Source: UBA11098 sp041671525
GTDB taxonomy: Bacteria; Patescibacteriota; Minisyncoccia; Moranbacterales; UBA2206
Direction of reading: 5' to 3'
Assembly: GCA_041671525.1 (NCBI GenBank)
Contig: JBAZBJ010000003.1
Location: forward strand, 1-64,000
DNA: 64,000 nucleotides
In this document: in pieces, positions 55,905 to 63,968 of the stretch
Position numbering within the stretch: the first letter of the stretch is position 1
Layout: each line of letters starts with the position of its first letter
Translations under genes and position numbers: made by a program
Notes under the pieces: model-generated
The model's database searches: none
Seen by the model: only the letters and a program-made list of their open reading frames with translations
What the model was told of the DNA's origin: nothing

Positions 55905-57332
55905 ATGCTAGGAATCGGAGGAATTGCCTGTGTAGTAAATTTACAAAATGCGGCAAAACATGTGAGCAAACTCTTGCAAAGATTGCGCCATCGCGGAGCA
56001 GACGTGATCAACATTGCAAGTGTCGGAAAAAATGAAGATCCGGAGAAGAAGCCTGAGGACCCCGAATACATCGGCTATTATGAAGAGAAGACGCCCTGCG
56101 AGGGCACTGATTTCGAGGGCTTTCCCTTCGAAGAAGGCGGTCAACTATTAGGGCCAATGGCTATCGGTTTTTGTTTCGATGTTGAAAAAAGGATCAGTGC
56201 CATTAAAGACAGGCGGCAGATGCATATCATCGAGAGCGCTCACTTTGGCTTGATGGTCATAGCTTTTAGCGGAAAAACAGAACTAAGCAGTTCTGGAAAG
56301 ATTAATAATTTATCCAAGGAATGCTGTACGCTTAGCTCCGACAATGGCTTTGATACACTTGTACGCATGCTTATCGGGTCAAAAAAAGAACGTCTGATTG
56401 ATGCTTTGTTGGATGTATTACCAAGGTTCACTGCGGCATACACATTGGCGATAATGACCAAGGATGAATTATTTGCAGCACGCGGTCCCCATGGAGTCTT
56501 CCCTTTATTTCTTGGAAGAATTGGGAAGGGGCTTGTTGTAACTTCAGAGGATGTAGCACTTAAGCAAAACCCGCAAGCCGAACTTATTGAAGAAATAGGC
56601 CCAGGTGAAATTGTTTCACTTAAAAGGGACAGTCCCGACTACCAAATTCATCATTTTGCAAAATCAGAAGAAATGCTTTGTGCTGTGGAATGTATCCACA
56701 TGAGCAGCCCCATAACAACACACCGTGGAATTCATATCGAAGATTTTCGCCAGGCGCTGGGACGGGAATTTGCCAGGGAACACCGAGAGCGACTACTCAA
56801 GGCCGGTAAAAATATTGTGCCCATGATGCGCTCCGGCAAAGATCAAGGTTCAGGAGTATCTGACGAATCGGGAATTCCATACACGGAATATATCAAACTT
56901 GATAAAAATCGTCCCCGAACCCGGAATCGACCCCTCACCAAAATAAGTTATGAAAAAGCTCTTGAAAGGTCTTACCAAAAAACGATTCTGCGCGAAGACA
57001 AAATCAAGAGCAAAAGCATAATCGTCGTTGAAAGCATAATGATAACTTCGATGAATATGCGTATCATTAATGAAAGACTGCATAAAGCAGGAGCATCCCG
57101 CAGAACTACCTGCATCACCGCCCCAATGGTGACCAACGTCTGCCCATCAGGAATGGAACACTCTACTACTGATATGTTAATCGCTTATGGCAGGACACTT
57201 GACGAAATCAGGATTCTCATCGGGACTGATGACTTATTATTCCTATCACTTGCAGGTCTGAAAAAAGTCTTATCTGAGACTTTTCATACTAACTTTTGCA
57301 CCGGATGTTTTGGAGGAGACTATCCGAAATAG
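55905..57332 (+). CDS. PurF-like pseudoenzyme retaining Fe-S cysteines
   Basis: A 475-residue homologue of glutamine PRPP amidotransferase over its whole length (RHRG, AARGPHGVFPLFLGRIGKG, SEDVAL, IGPGEIVSL, VECIHMSSPI, FCTGCFGGDYP). The catalytic Cys that should follow Met is Leu (MLGIGG), and the PRPP loop, normally VDDSIVRGTT, reads VESIMITSMN (375-384), so both active sites look dead. The four [4Fe-4S] ligand positions known from Bacillus PurF appear kept (C259, C413, C465, C468). AGAGGAGG precedes ATG by 8 bases; own terminator. Perhaps a sensor or scaffold. Confidence 0.82.
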   Translation: MLGIGGIACVVNLQNAAKHVSKLLQRLRHRGADVINIASVGKNEDPEKKPEDPEYIGYYEEKTPCEGTDFEGFPFEEGGQLLGPMAIGFCFDVEKRISAIKDRRQMHIIESAHFGLMVIAFSGKTELSSSGKINNLSKECCTLSSDNGFDTLVRMLIGSKKERLIDALLDVLPRFTAAYTLAIMTKDELFAARGPHGVFPLFLGRIGKGLVVTSEDVALKQNPQAELIEEIGPGEIVSLKRDSPDYQIHHFAKSEEMLCAVECIHMSSPITTHRGIHIEDFRQALGREFAREHRERLLKAGKNIVPMMRSGKDQGSGVSDESGIPYTEYIKLDKNRPRTRNRPLTKISYEKALERSYQKTILREDKIKSKSIIVVESIMITSMNMRIINERLHKAGASRRTTCITAPMVTNVCPSGMEHSTTDMLIAYGRTLDEIRILIGTDDLLFLSLAGLKKVLSETFHTNFCTGCFGGDYPK

Positions 57333-57360
57333 CAACTATTATAAAGTAACAGCTAACAAA

Positions 57361-57389
57361 AGGAGGGCCACAGGCCCTCCTAGTTTTTT
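57361..57389. terminator. Terminator between the PurF-like gene and sod
   Basis: 9-bp stem AGGAGGGCC / GGCCCTCCT with a 3-base loop, followed by TTTTTT on the plus strand; also lies after the sod stop on the minus strand. Confidence 0.88.
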
Positions 57390-57966
57390 ATGCAAATCTT
57401 TTTTCCACCACTCCCCAGTCCACATTTTTCATAAAGACATCAATGTAGCTGGCGCGGTCTTTACCGTAGTCCGGGAAGTAGGCATGCTCGAAGACGTCCA
57501 TCACCAAGAGCGGTGTGGCGCCGGCGAAGTGGCCGCCGTCATGTTCAGAAATCCAGACATTGAAAAGTTCGCCCGCCTGTTTGTCATAATATAAAACCAC
57601 CCACCCGATGCCGCGCATCGCGCCCATGGCACGAAAATCTTTTTCCCAAGCTGCGACACTACCGAAGTTTTCCACCATTTTTTTGTGCAGCTCTCCTTCG
57701 GTATCAATGGCTTTTCCACCGCTCACCAAATTTTCAAAATAATATTCATGCAGCCGCATCCCGTTCCACTCCCAACCAAAACGTCGATTGAGCTCGGCAT
57801 ATTCGGGCGTAGTAAATTTATCCTCTTTTTCCATGCCCACCAAAATATCATTGAGCTTGTTGATGTTGGTCACGTACCCTTCATACAACGCGAAATGCGT
57901 GTTGAGCGCTTGGTCGCTGAAACCCGGAGTGCCTTTGAAAACTGCGTAGTCTTTTTTGACGTACAT
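57388..57966 (-). CDS. sodA: Iron/manganese superoxide dismutase
   Basis: A 192-residue Fe/Mn SOD. Metal ligands are H24 (NTHFALYEGYV), H73 (RLHEYYFENL), and the Asp and His of VMDVFEHAYF. The usual GSGWxWL is GIGWVVLYY. Metal specificity cannot be decided. It ends at the terminator shared with the PurF-like gene, and no Shine-Dalgarno precedes ATG. Confidence 0.93.
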   Translation of the reverse strand: MYVKKDYAVFKGTPGFSDQALNTHFALYEGYVTNINKLNDILVGMEKEDKFTTPEYAELNRRFGWEWNGMRLHEYYFENLVSGGKAIDTEGELHKKMVENFGSVAAWEKDFRAMGAMRGIGWVVLYYDKQAGELFNVWISEHDGGHFAGATPLLVMDVFEHAYFPDYGKDRASYIDVFMKNVDWGVVEKRFA

Positions 57967-58091
57967 AAGCTTAAAATTAAAAAATAAATTAATAACCTAA
58001 TTGTAATACAGCTTGCCGTTAATACAAATACTATCGCCACATATTGCAAAATAGCTTTTATCCGAAGGACTTATCCACACCCCGGGTCACC

Positions 58092-58120
58092 TTGCATGTT
58101 ATTTTGAATAATTGTATAAT
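58092..58120 (+). promoter_or_regulatory. Promoter of the gene at 58154
   Basis: TTGCAT (58092-58097) and a perfect TATAAT (58115-58120) separated by 17 bases. It lies within the longest open frame (from 58112), which shows that the true start is further downstream. I see no gene in 57967-58091. Confidence 0.85.
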
Positions 58121-58153
58121 TTAAGAGTAAAACAAACACGAACAAAAATACAA

Positions 58154-58897
58154 ATGGACGAAAAAAACAACGATCAAAGCGCTGAAAAAATTCAGTCGTT
58201 GCGCGAGATGATTATGAGCGCGGAACGGACCATTCAAGGCGCCAAAGCCATGCTGCTTCAACTGGAAGGCAAGAAAAAAGTCGGACGCAAACGCAAGACC
58301 ATGGAAGATGATGCGGATGGCCGTGTCATTGAAGGAACTTTTGACGGACAAATTATGATCGGCAACGATGGGAAGCAATATCCCGTGCCGGCCAATTATG
58401 CTTCGAAATCCAAGCTTATCGAAGGTGACATGCTGAAACTGACCATCACCGGCGAAGGCTCTTTTATTTATAAACAGATCGGACCGATCGAAAGAAAAAG
58501 ACTGCTGGGCATCGTCAATCAGGACGCAGACGGCAATTATTTCATCATCGCGGACGGCAAACCTTTCCGCGTGCTTTTGGCGTCCATCACCTATTTCAAA
58601 GTCGAACCGGGCGACGAAGTGACACTGGTCACGCCGCGCGACATGGATTCCGATTGGGCCTCAATTGAAAACGTCATCCAGAAATCGCGCGATGACAAGC
58701 CGGCTCACCGCTACGCGCCAACGCCAAACATTGCTAATCTCTATGACGACCTGGGCGGCGACACCGACAACGTCCCGAAAGAAGAAATTGAAGACACAGC
58801 GGTTGCTCCGAAAAAAGCCGACACTTCCATTTTTGATGAGTGGGCGCCGGATTTGGAGGATCTAAAAAAAGAACTTAACAATAATAAGGATTTATAA
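58154..58897 (+). CDS. Conserved hypothetical protein (247 aa), possible OB-like barrels
   Basis: Begins with a helical segment (MDEKNNDQSAEKIQSLREMI, SAERTIQGAKAMLLQL) and a basic GKKKVGRKRK stretch. Two beta-rich units follow (about 55-110: VIEGTFDGQIMIGNDGKQYP; about 115-165: LLGIVNQDADGNYFIIADGK) with a third (FKVEPGDEVTLVTP). I recall close relatives in many Parcubacteria, without a known role. The basic N terminus followed by barrels suggests nucleic-acid binding. The start follows the promoter at 58092-58120. Confidence 0.65.
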   Translation: MDEKNNDQSAEKIQSLREMIMSAERTIQGAKAMLLQLEGKKKVGRKRKTMEDDADGRVIEGTFDGQIMIGNDGKQYPVPANYASKSKLIEGDMLKLTITGEGSFIYKQIGPIERKRLLGIVNQDADGNYFIIADGKPFRVLLASITYFKVEPGDEVTLVTPRDMDSDWASIENVIQKSRDDKPAHRYAPTPNIANLYDDLGGDTDNVPKEEIEDTAVAPKKADTSIFDEWAPDLEDLKKELNNNKDL

Positions 58898-58903
58898 ACA
58901 AAT

Positions 58904-59389
58904 ATGGAAGATGTTCTCGTCCAAGCACAACCGGAAAAGAGTTTATTGAAAAAACTGATCGAACAATTCGGCAAATTCATCCTGGTCGGCATCATGAACA
59001 CCCTGGTCGATTTATTCGTTTTGAATGTTTTGATGGCTGTGACTGGTGTGGTTATCGGTGTTGGCTATTCCGTCGAAAAAGCCATCTCCTTTCTCGTCGC
59101 AGTCACTTTCAGTTATTTTATCAACAAACACTGGACCTTCCAGGATAAATCTAAAGAGGATGAAGGCAAGAAAATGTCGCAGTTTTTTATGGTTAGTTTT
59201 GTTGGGATGTTGATCAATGTAACCGTAGCCACCGTTGTCGTGACCTACCTGCAAACCCCGATCAACAATATCCTTGATCTCCCCTTCCTGACGCCCCAAC
59301 TGTGGGGCACCATCGGCGCGCTCGGTGGCACCGCTATCGGACTGTTCTGGAATTTCGTCGGCTACAAATTCTGGGTTTTCAAAAAATAA
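58904..59389 (+). CDS. GtrA-family membrane protein
   Basis: A 161-residue protein with four membrane helices, as in GtrA flippase-like proteins for undecaprenyl-linked sugars. QFGKFILVGIMNTLVDLFVL starts the first helix, FSYFINKHWTFQD is the family signature between helices 2 and 3, and FWNFVGYKFWVFKK is the typical end. It begins 6 bases after the preceding gene. Confidence 0.9.
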   Translation: MEDVLVQAQPEKSLLKKLIEQFGKFILVGIMNTLVDLFVLNVLMAVTGVVIGVGYSVEKAISFLVAVTFSYFINKHWTFQDKSKEDEGKKMSQFFMVSFVGMLINVTVATVVVTYLQTPINNILDLPFLTPQLWGTIGALGGTAIGLFWNFVGYKFWVFKK

Positions 59390-59448
59390 GCCCCATTTTA
59401 GAGAAGTCTTGTTGCATGACAAGGCTTTTTGTTTTTGCTAAAATTAAG

Positions 59449-59904
59449 CTACTACAAATATACAAATCAAATACAAATTTACAAATATATGGACAAAAAT
59501 GAGCCAGACAAGGTCATTCACAAGGAATTAAGCTATAAAGTTGTCGGTATCCTCTTTGAAGTATATAATGAGTTAGGGTTTGGTTATCAAGAAAAATACT
59601 ACGAAAAGGCCATTGAAAAAAGCTTCTTAAAGGAAAAAATAACTTTTAAGCGGCAAGCTCCTTTTAATTTAAAGTTCAAAGGCGAAGTTATCGGCAAGTA
59701 CTATTTAGATTTTCTAGTTGAAGATAAAATTGTTTTAGAAATTAAAAAAGGCAACCATTTCCCAAAAAGAAACATAAACCAAGTAAAAGAATATTTAAAA
59801 GTTACTGGATTGAAGCTAGCAATTCTCGCAAACTTTACTTCAAGTGATGTGAAATTATTAAGAATACTAAATTTGTAGATTTGTAAAAGATTTGTAATTT
59901 GTAG
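59449..59904. mobile_element. GxxExxY gene bounded by ACAAAT-family inverted repeats
   Basis: Left arm 59449-59486 (CTACAAATATACAAATCAAA...) and right arm 59870-59904 (...AAAGATTTGTAATTTGTAG) are inverted copies of each other and of the arms of the empty 94-95 bp hairpins at 18575-18668 and 43107-43201. The gene inside starts 3 bases after the left arm and its stop codon lies within the right arm. No transposase is encoded. Confidence 0.7.
59489..59878 (+). CDS. GxxExxY protein
   Basis: A 129-residue member of the GxxExxY family. The name motif is GYQEKYY, preceded by KVVGILFEVYNELGFG; the nuclease-like core follows (YYLDFLVEDKIVLEIKKGNH), and LAILANFTSSDVKLLRI is the typical end. The fold is PD-(D/E)XK-like; the role is unknown. 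I chose the ATG at 59489 because the longer frame runs through the left repeat arm. The stop (59876-59878) is in the right arm, 35 bases before dnaX. Confidence 0.9.
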   Translation: MDKNEPDKVIHKELSYKVVGILFEVYNELGFGYQEKYYEKAIEKSFLKEKITFKRQAPFNLKFKGEVIGKYYLDFLVEDKIVLEIKKGNHFPKRNINQVKEYLKVTGLKLAILANFTSSDVKLLRILNL

Positions 59905-59913
59905 TTAATTTAT

Positions 59914-61665
59914 ATGGCATCCGAAACGCTTTATCGCAAATACCGACCAAAAAACTTTGCTGAGGTAATCGGCCAGCATCATATTGTTCAGACACTGACC
60001 AACGCGATCAAACACAATCGCATCGGTCAAGCCTACCTCTTCACCGGTCCGCGCGGCACCGGCAAGACTTCCATCGCGCGCATCTTTGCCAAAACGGTCA
60101 ACTGCGATCCGACCCACTTAGGCTCTAAGAGCCCAATTGGGCTCTTAGAGCCTAAGTGGCCTTGCGAAAAATGTCCGGCTTGTCAGATGATTTCGGAAAA
60201 CAAGTCTTTGGACATCATCGAGATTGATGCGGCGTCCAACACCGGCGTGGACAACATCCGCGAGCTGCGCGAGACCATCAATCTGCCACCGACTTCGCTC
60301 AAATACAAAGTCTACATCATCGATGAAGTCCATATGCTTTCCACCGGCGCTTTCAACGCGCTCTTGAAAACCTTGGAAGAACCGCCTTCTCACGTCATTT
60401 TCATCCTGGCCACCACCGAAATCCACAAAGTGCCGCAGACCATCCTGTCGCGCTGCCAGCGTTTCGATTTCACCCGTCTGCCGATTGCCAACATCATTGA
60501 AAAACTGACGCTCATCGCCAAGAACGAAAAGATCCAGATCGACACCGATTCGCTGGAAATGATCGCTATCGCGGCTGAAGGTGGGATGCGCGACGCCGAA
60601 AGTTTGCTGGGGCAAGTCATCGCGTTGGAAGACAAAAACATCACTGTCAAAGAAGTCGAGGAAATTCTCGGCGCGACCGACCGCAAGTTTTCCCACGATG
60701 TGTGTGAAATGATCGTTAATAATGATTCGACCGGCGCCATCCAAAAAATCAACGAGCTTTTGAACGACGGCTATGACCTCTCGATTTTCAACAAGTCGCT
60801 CATCAACTATCTGCGCCAGCTGATGCTTTTAAAAATCAGCCCAGATCTCAAAGCATCTTTTGCCTACGAAATGACCGGCGAACAGATCGAAAAGATGCTC
60901 GCGCAGACCAAAAAGATCGAACTGCAAAAAATCATCATCGCAATCAATCTTTTTTTAGACGCGCAGAGTAAAATTTCCTCTTTCCTGCTCCCCCAGTTGC
61001 CGTTGGAAATTGCCATCATCAAGGCGACACACACTTTCCCTGCTGTAGAAAGTATCAAATATCAAGCAGCGGGTGGCAATGACCAAGATACAAGAAACAA
61101 GGAACAAACAAACTACAAACCACAAACTACAAACCACAAACAAGGCGCGGAAATACAAAACACACGAGAATGTCATTCCGGACTTGATCCGGAATCTAGT
61201 CAAAAATCTTCAGTTTCGCCACTAGATTCCCGTTTCCACGGGAATGACAACAAGGCTTCAGACCAAGTTACAAACAGCAACTCCAAACAAATTTTGACCT
61301 ACGATGTCCAGAACAATTGGAGCAGACTCTTGGAAGCCATCAAACCGAAAAATCATTCCTTGCAGGCGTTGCTGTTCAGTTGCCAAGTGCTAAGCGTCGA
61401 AAACAATGTTATCACCTTGGCCACACCCTATGATTTCTATAAAGAAAAACTGACCATTCCCGCCAATCGCCAAATCGCGGAAGAAGTTTTCAGCCAGATT
61501 TTGGGCGCCAAAATCATCATCAAAACCGTCACCAACAAAGAAGCTGGCATCCCGATCAGCGCGCAACAAACCGGCGCCCACGAAGAAGACAAGCCCGCCG
61601 GCGAACAAAATTCCCTCCTGGCTGACGCCATGAACATTATGGGCGGCAAAGTCGTGCAGGAATAA
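59914..61665 (+). CDS. dnaX: DNA polymerase III subunit gamma/tau
   Basis: A 583-residue clamp-loader ATPase. Walker A GPRGTGKTS (45-53), zinc ligands C64, C84, C87 and C90, Walker B VYIIDEVHMLS and the SRCQRF sensor are present; domain III follows and the C-terminal tau-like region is short. Three insert-like tracts are read in frame: a 44-bp perfect palindrome between C64 and C84 (residues about 68-82), an ACAAAC-type simple repeat (about 390-408), and a GTCATTC...GAATGAC element (about 420-445) in the linker. All functional motifs remain intact. Confidence 0.96.
   Translation: MASETLYRKYRPKNFAEVIGQHHIVQTLTNAIKHNRIGQAYLFTGPRGTGKTSIARIFAKTVNCDPTHLGSKSPIGLLEPKWPCEKCPACQMISENKSLDIIEIDAASNTGVDNIRELRETINLPPTSLKYKVYIIDEVHMLSTGAFNALLKTLEEPPSHVIFILATTEIHKVPQTILSRCQRFDFTRLPIANIIEKLTLIAKNEKIQIDTDSLEMIAIAAEGGMRDAESLLGQVIALEDKNITVKEVEEILGATDRKFSHDVCEMIVNNDSTGAIQKINELLNDGYDLSIFNKSLINYLRQLMLLKISPDLKASFAYEMTGEQIEKMLAQTKKIELQKIIIAINLFLDAQSKISSFLLPQLPLEIAIIKATHTFPAVESIKYQAAGGNDQDTRNKEQTNYKPQTTNHKQGAEIQNTRECHSGLDPESSQKSSVSPLDSRFHGNDNKASDQVTNSNSKQILTYDVQNNWSRLLEAIKPKNHSLQALLFSCQVLSVENNVITLATPYDFYKEKLTIPANRQIAEEVFSQILGAKIIIKTVTNKEAGIPISAQQTGAHEEDKPAGEQNSLLADAMNIMGGKVVQE
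60115..60158. repeat. Perfect 44-bp palindrome inside dnaX
   Basis: Two complementary 22-bp halves, each containing its own small hairpin (GGCTCT a AGAGCC). It separates the first zinc cysteine from the other three. Confidence 0.92.
61081..61141. repeat. ACAAAC simple repeat inside dnaX
   Basis: ACTACAAACCACAA is tandemly repeated with AACAAGGAACAAAC variants; encodes Thr/Asn/Lys/Gln-rich residues in the tau linker. Confidence 0.75.
61172..61248. repeat. GTCATTC...GAATGAC element inside dnaX
   Basis: 77 bp with terminal inverted repeats GTCATTCCGG / CGGGAATGAC; read in frame as HSGLDPESS ... LDSRFHGND. Relatives at 4861-4957 and 15335-15407 are intergenic. Confidence 0.85.
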
Positions 61666-61682
61666 TTTAAATTTTACACAAC

Positions 61683-61716
61683 AAAAAAAGTCCTTGAATT
61701 AATCAGGACTTTTTTT
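61683..61716. terminator. Bidirectional terminator after dnaX
   Basis: AAAAAAAGTCCT / AGGACTTTTTTT around a 10-base loop serves dnaX and the converging membrane-protein gene. Confidence 0.9.
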
Positions 61717-61725
61717 ATTCTTATT

Positions 61726-62157
61726 TTACTTCTGATCGAAAGTTTTGGCGGCGATGAATTTGGTCGCATAGTAGCCACCAATGAAGGCAAAAATGTGCAC
61801 GCTCCCAAAGGCCACGCCGCTTCCCAGGATGCCCATGCCGAGAAAATTTATGCCCGACAAAGTGAGTCCAAAAGGGTAAAAATCAAAGAGGGCCGGCAAA
61901 ATGTTGTAATATGCACCCCAGACTGAGGCAACGATGATGGCTCCGATTATGACTTTAATGGTTTCACGTTTGTCTAAATTTAAAACAGACAAGAATACAA
62001 CTGAAAACACAAAATACCAAGTCGCCTTAGCCATAAAATATGGCAGGGTCTCCATCGGGTCGGAAAACAAGAGATGAGAAAAATAGTCAACAACATACAC
62101 GCCGACGGCGGTGATGATCGAGGCTTTGAGCGCAATTTTCAGATAATTGTTTTGCAT
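61726..62157 (-). CDS. Unrecognised membrane protein (143 aa)
   Basis: Four predicted membrane helices (ASIITAVGVYVVDYFSHLLF, YFVFSVVFLSVLNL, VIIGAIIVASVWGAYYNIL, VAFGSVHIFAFIGGYYATKF). No family recognised. It follows the 118-residue membrane gene after 14 bases, so the two are probably co-transcribed. Confidence 0.65.
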   Translation of the reverse strand: MQNNYLKIALKASIITAVGVYVVDYFSHLLFSDPMETLPYFMAKATWYFVFSVVFLSVLNLDKRETIKVIIGAIIVASVWGAYYNILPALFDFYPFGLTLSGINFLGMGILGSGVAFGSVHIFAFIGGYYATKFIAAKTFDQK

Positions 62158-62171
62158 AGGATTTAAGTTGA

Positions 62172-62528
62172 TTAATTATCAAATTTTGTGACTATCCTTT
62201 TTCTTAACAAGAAAACCGCTGCCGCCGTCACCATCGCGCCCAGAATTGAGCTAATTGCCCAATATTCACTGACCGTTCGGCCGCCCAGCACAATATAAAA
62301 CAGCTCATCGGCCACCAATCCCAAACCGACGGAAAAAAGAACCAGTCGTAATCTAGTACAACTTTTTGCTAACAATATCGCAACCAACGTCAGCACCAAC
62401 CCCGTCCAGAAATGACGAATGATCGTCCCGTCGATAATCAATTTTCTATACGGAAAAAAGAAAACCCCGGTTCTGACCGTCAGCATGGTCGCAAGAAACA
62501 GAAGATAAAAGATGTTTTCTTTTTTCAT
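62172..62528 (-). CDS. Unrecognised membrane protein (118 aa)
   Basis: Four hydrophobic segments (FYLLFLATMLTVRTGVFFF, FWTGLVLTLVAILLA, LVLFSVGLGLVADELFYIVL, AISSILGAMVTAAAVFLL). No family recognised; the VADEL motif and size recall small integral membrane proteins of unknown role. First gene of a two-gene unit with 61726-62157. Confidence 0.65.
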   Translation of the reverse strand: MKKENIFYLLFLATMLTVRTGVFFFPYRKLIIDGTIIRHFWTGLVLTLVAILLAKSCTRLRLVLFSVGLGLVADELFYIVLGGRTVSEYWAISSILGAMVTAAAVFLLRKRIVTKFDN

Positions 62529-62619
62529 TATAAGCTAATACTACCCCGCTATTTTATTTTTGTCCAAAAATCGACAAAAACAGCGCTCGCCACGCTGTTT
62601 TTTCTTTTTCCGCACAATG

Positions 62620-62691
62620 TTGGGGCGGTAGGATTCGAACCTACGCATGACGGAGTCAAAGTCCGTTGCCTTACCGCTTGGCTACACCCCA
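62620..62691 (-). tRNA. trnQ: tRNA-Gln (anticodon UUG)
   Basis: A complete cloverleaf: acceptor TGGGGTG / CGCCCCA, D arm GCCAAGCGGTAAGGC, anticodon arm ACGGA-CTTTGAC-TCCGT with TTG at 34-36, T arm GTAGG-TTCGAAT-CCTAC. The 3' CCA is not encoded (discriminator A is followed by ACA), so CCA must be added by nucleotidyltransferase. Confidence 0.95.
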
Positions 62692-62759
62692 CTATTTTAA
62701 AAAGACTTTTGGAAGTCTTTATGTAATTTACACTAAAACTCAAAAGAAATCAAGCCTGG

Positions 62760-63968
62760 TCAATTTCCATTATATTCCACGCGATAAATCACCCCGGCCT
62801 TGTCATCAGACACATACAGCGCTCCGTCGGGGCCGAATTTCAGATCCACCGGCCGACCGAGCGCTTCATTGCCTTGCAACCAGTTGGAGATAAAATCCAT
62901 CTCCTTGCCCACAACATCTCCCTGTTCATTTAATTCGAATCTGACAATTTTGTAGCCGGTCGGCACGCTACGATTCCAGGAGCCATGATACGCAACCAAC
63001 AGGTCGTTTTTGTATTCCGCCGGCCAATTGGAATTCTCCGGCACAAAAGTCAGACCCAGCGGAGCGGAATGCGCTTGAAAAGCGATGTGTGGCGGAGTTT
63101 TTCCTTCGCAAGAAACATTTTTTTGCGGATCAAAATTGTCATCGTGGATGTTGTTGTCATAGCAATATGGCCAACCATAATCTTCTCCGGCTTTCAAAAC
63201 ATTAACCTCCTCAGGTGGGACATTGTCCCCCAAAAGATCCCTCCCCATTTCCGTCGCCCAAATTTCCTGCGTCCGCGGATTGGTGGCTAGAAAAACGGAG
63301 TTGCGCAGACCTTTGGCAAACTCTCGAAAATCACTGCCATCCTTGTTCATGGAAAATATTTTTGCCCGCCGATTGTCTTTTTCCGCACACACATTGCAAG
63401 ATGACCCAATGGACACATACAGTCGCCCATCAGCGCCAAACAGCAATGTGCGCGTGGAATGCCCGCCACCGCTCGGCAGATCGGCTATTTTTTGCAAGGG
63501 TGCTTCCGTGTTCAAAAGCGCCTTCGAAATCTTGTTTTCTTCCGCGATATACAACACCCGCGGATCAACCGGATCAAGGGCGATGCCATGCGGATTGCTC
63601 AAGCCGCGAAAAATATCATTTTGACTTGCGACTTGGCCGTTCTTTATTTCGAGAAGCGCCACCGCTCCGGCCCGCGTCCGACTAAGCCACATATTCCCCG
63701 ACGAATCAAAATGCATCATGCGCGCCAGCGGCAGATCCTTGGCAAAAATTGAGATGGAAAATCCCACCGGCAGATCCAACGGCATGCCGGTACTGTTTTG
63801 TGCGACAAGCGGCTCAGCCCCGGAGTTTCGCGGAACAAGTTCCGTGATGTCGCGTGCCGGTTCGCTCACTGCCGGCGCGATGCCCCGCAAATTCTGCCAA
63901 TAGAAATAGCCGCCATACGCGATGGCGATTGCAAGAATCAGCAGCCCAAAAAACGCAAGTTTTTTCAT
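62760..63968 (-). CDS. Membrane-anchored PQQ/sorbosone-type sugar dehydrogenase-like beta-propeller
   Basis: A 402-residue protein with an N-terminal signal anchor (residues 4-24). The six-bladed propeller resembles soluble quinoprotein glucose dehydrogenases: MMHFDSSGNMWLSRT, HGIALDPVDPRVLYIAEEN, SGGGHSTRTLLFGADGRLYV, IGSSCNVCAEKDNRRAKI, EDYGWPYCYDNN, LVAYHGSWNRSVPTGYKIVR (about 335) and VDLKFGPDGALYVSDD. Cys residues in the propeller loops may form disulfides. PQQ dependence and substrate are unverified. It probably acts outside the membrane. Confidence 0.82.
   Translation of the reverse strand: MKKLAFFGLLILAIAIAYGGYFYWQNLRGIAPAVSEPARDITELVPRNSGAEPLVAQNSTGMPLDLPVGFSISIFAKDLPLARMMHFDSSGNMWLSRTRAGAVALLEIKNGQVASQNDIFRGLSNPHGIALDPVDPRVLYIAEENKISKALLNTEAPLQKIADLPSGGGHSTRTLLFGADGRLYVSIGSSCNVCAEKDNRRAKIFSMNKDGSDFREFAKGLRNSVFLATNPRTQEIWATEMGRDLLGDNVPPEEVNVLKAGEDYGWPYCYDNNIHDDNFDPQKNVSCEGKTPPHIAFQAHSAPLGLTFVPENSNWPAEYKNDLLVAYHGSWNRSVPTGYKIVRFELNEQGDVVGKEMDFISNWLQGNEALGRPVDLKFGPDGALYVSDDKAGVIYRVEYNGN

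Noticed and set aside
59429..59488. Longer N terminus of the GxxExxY protein from 59429.
   Set aside because: The extra residues are a translation of the left inverted-repeat arm (Tyr/Lys/Gln-rich), and the family begins near the chosen ATG.
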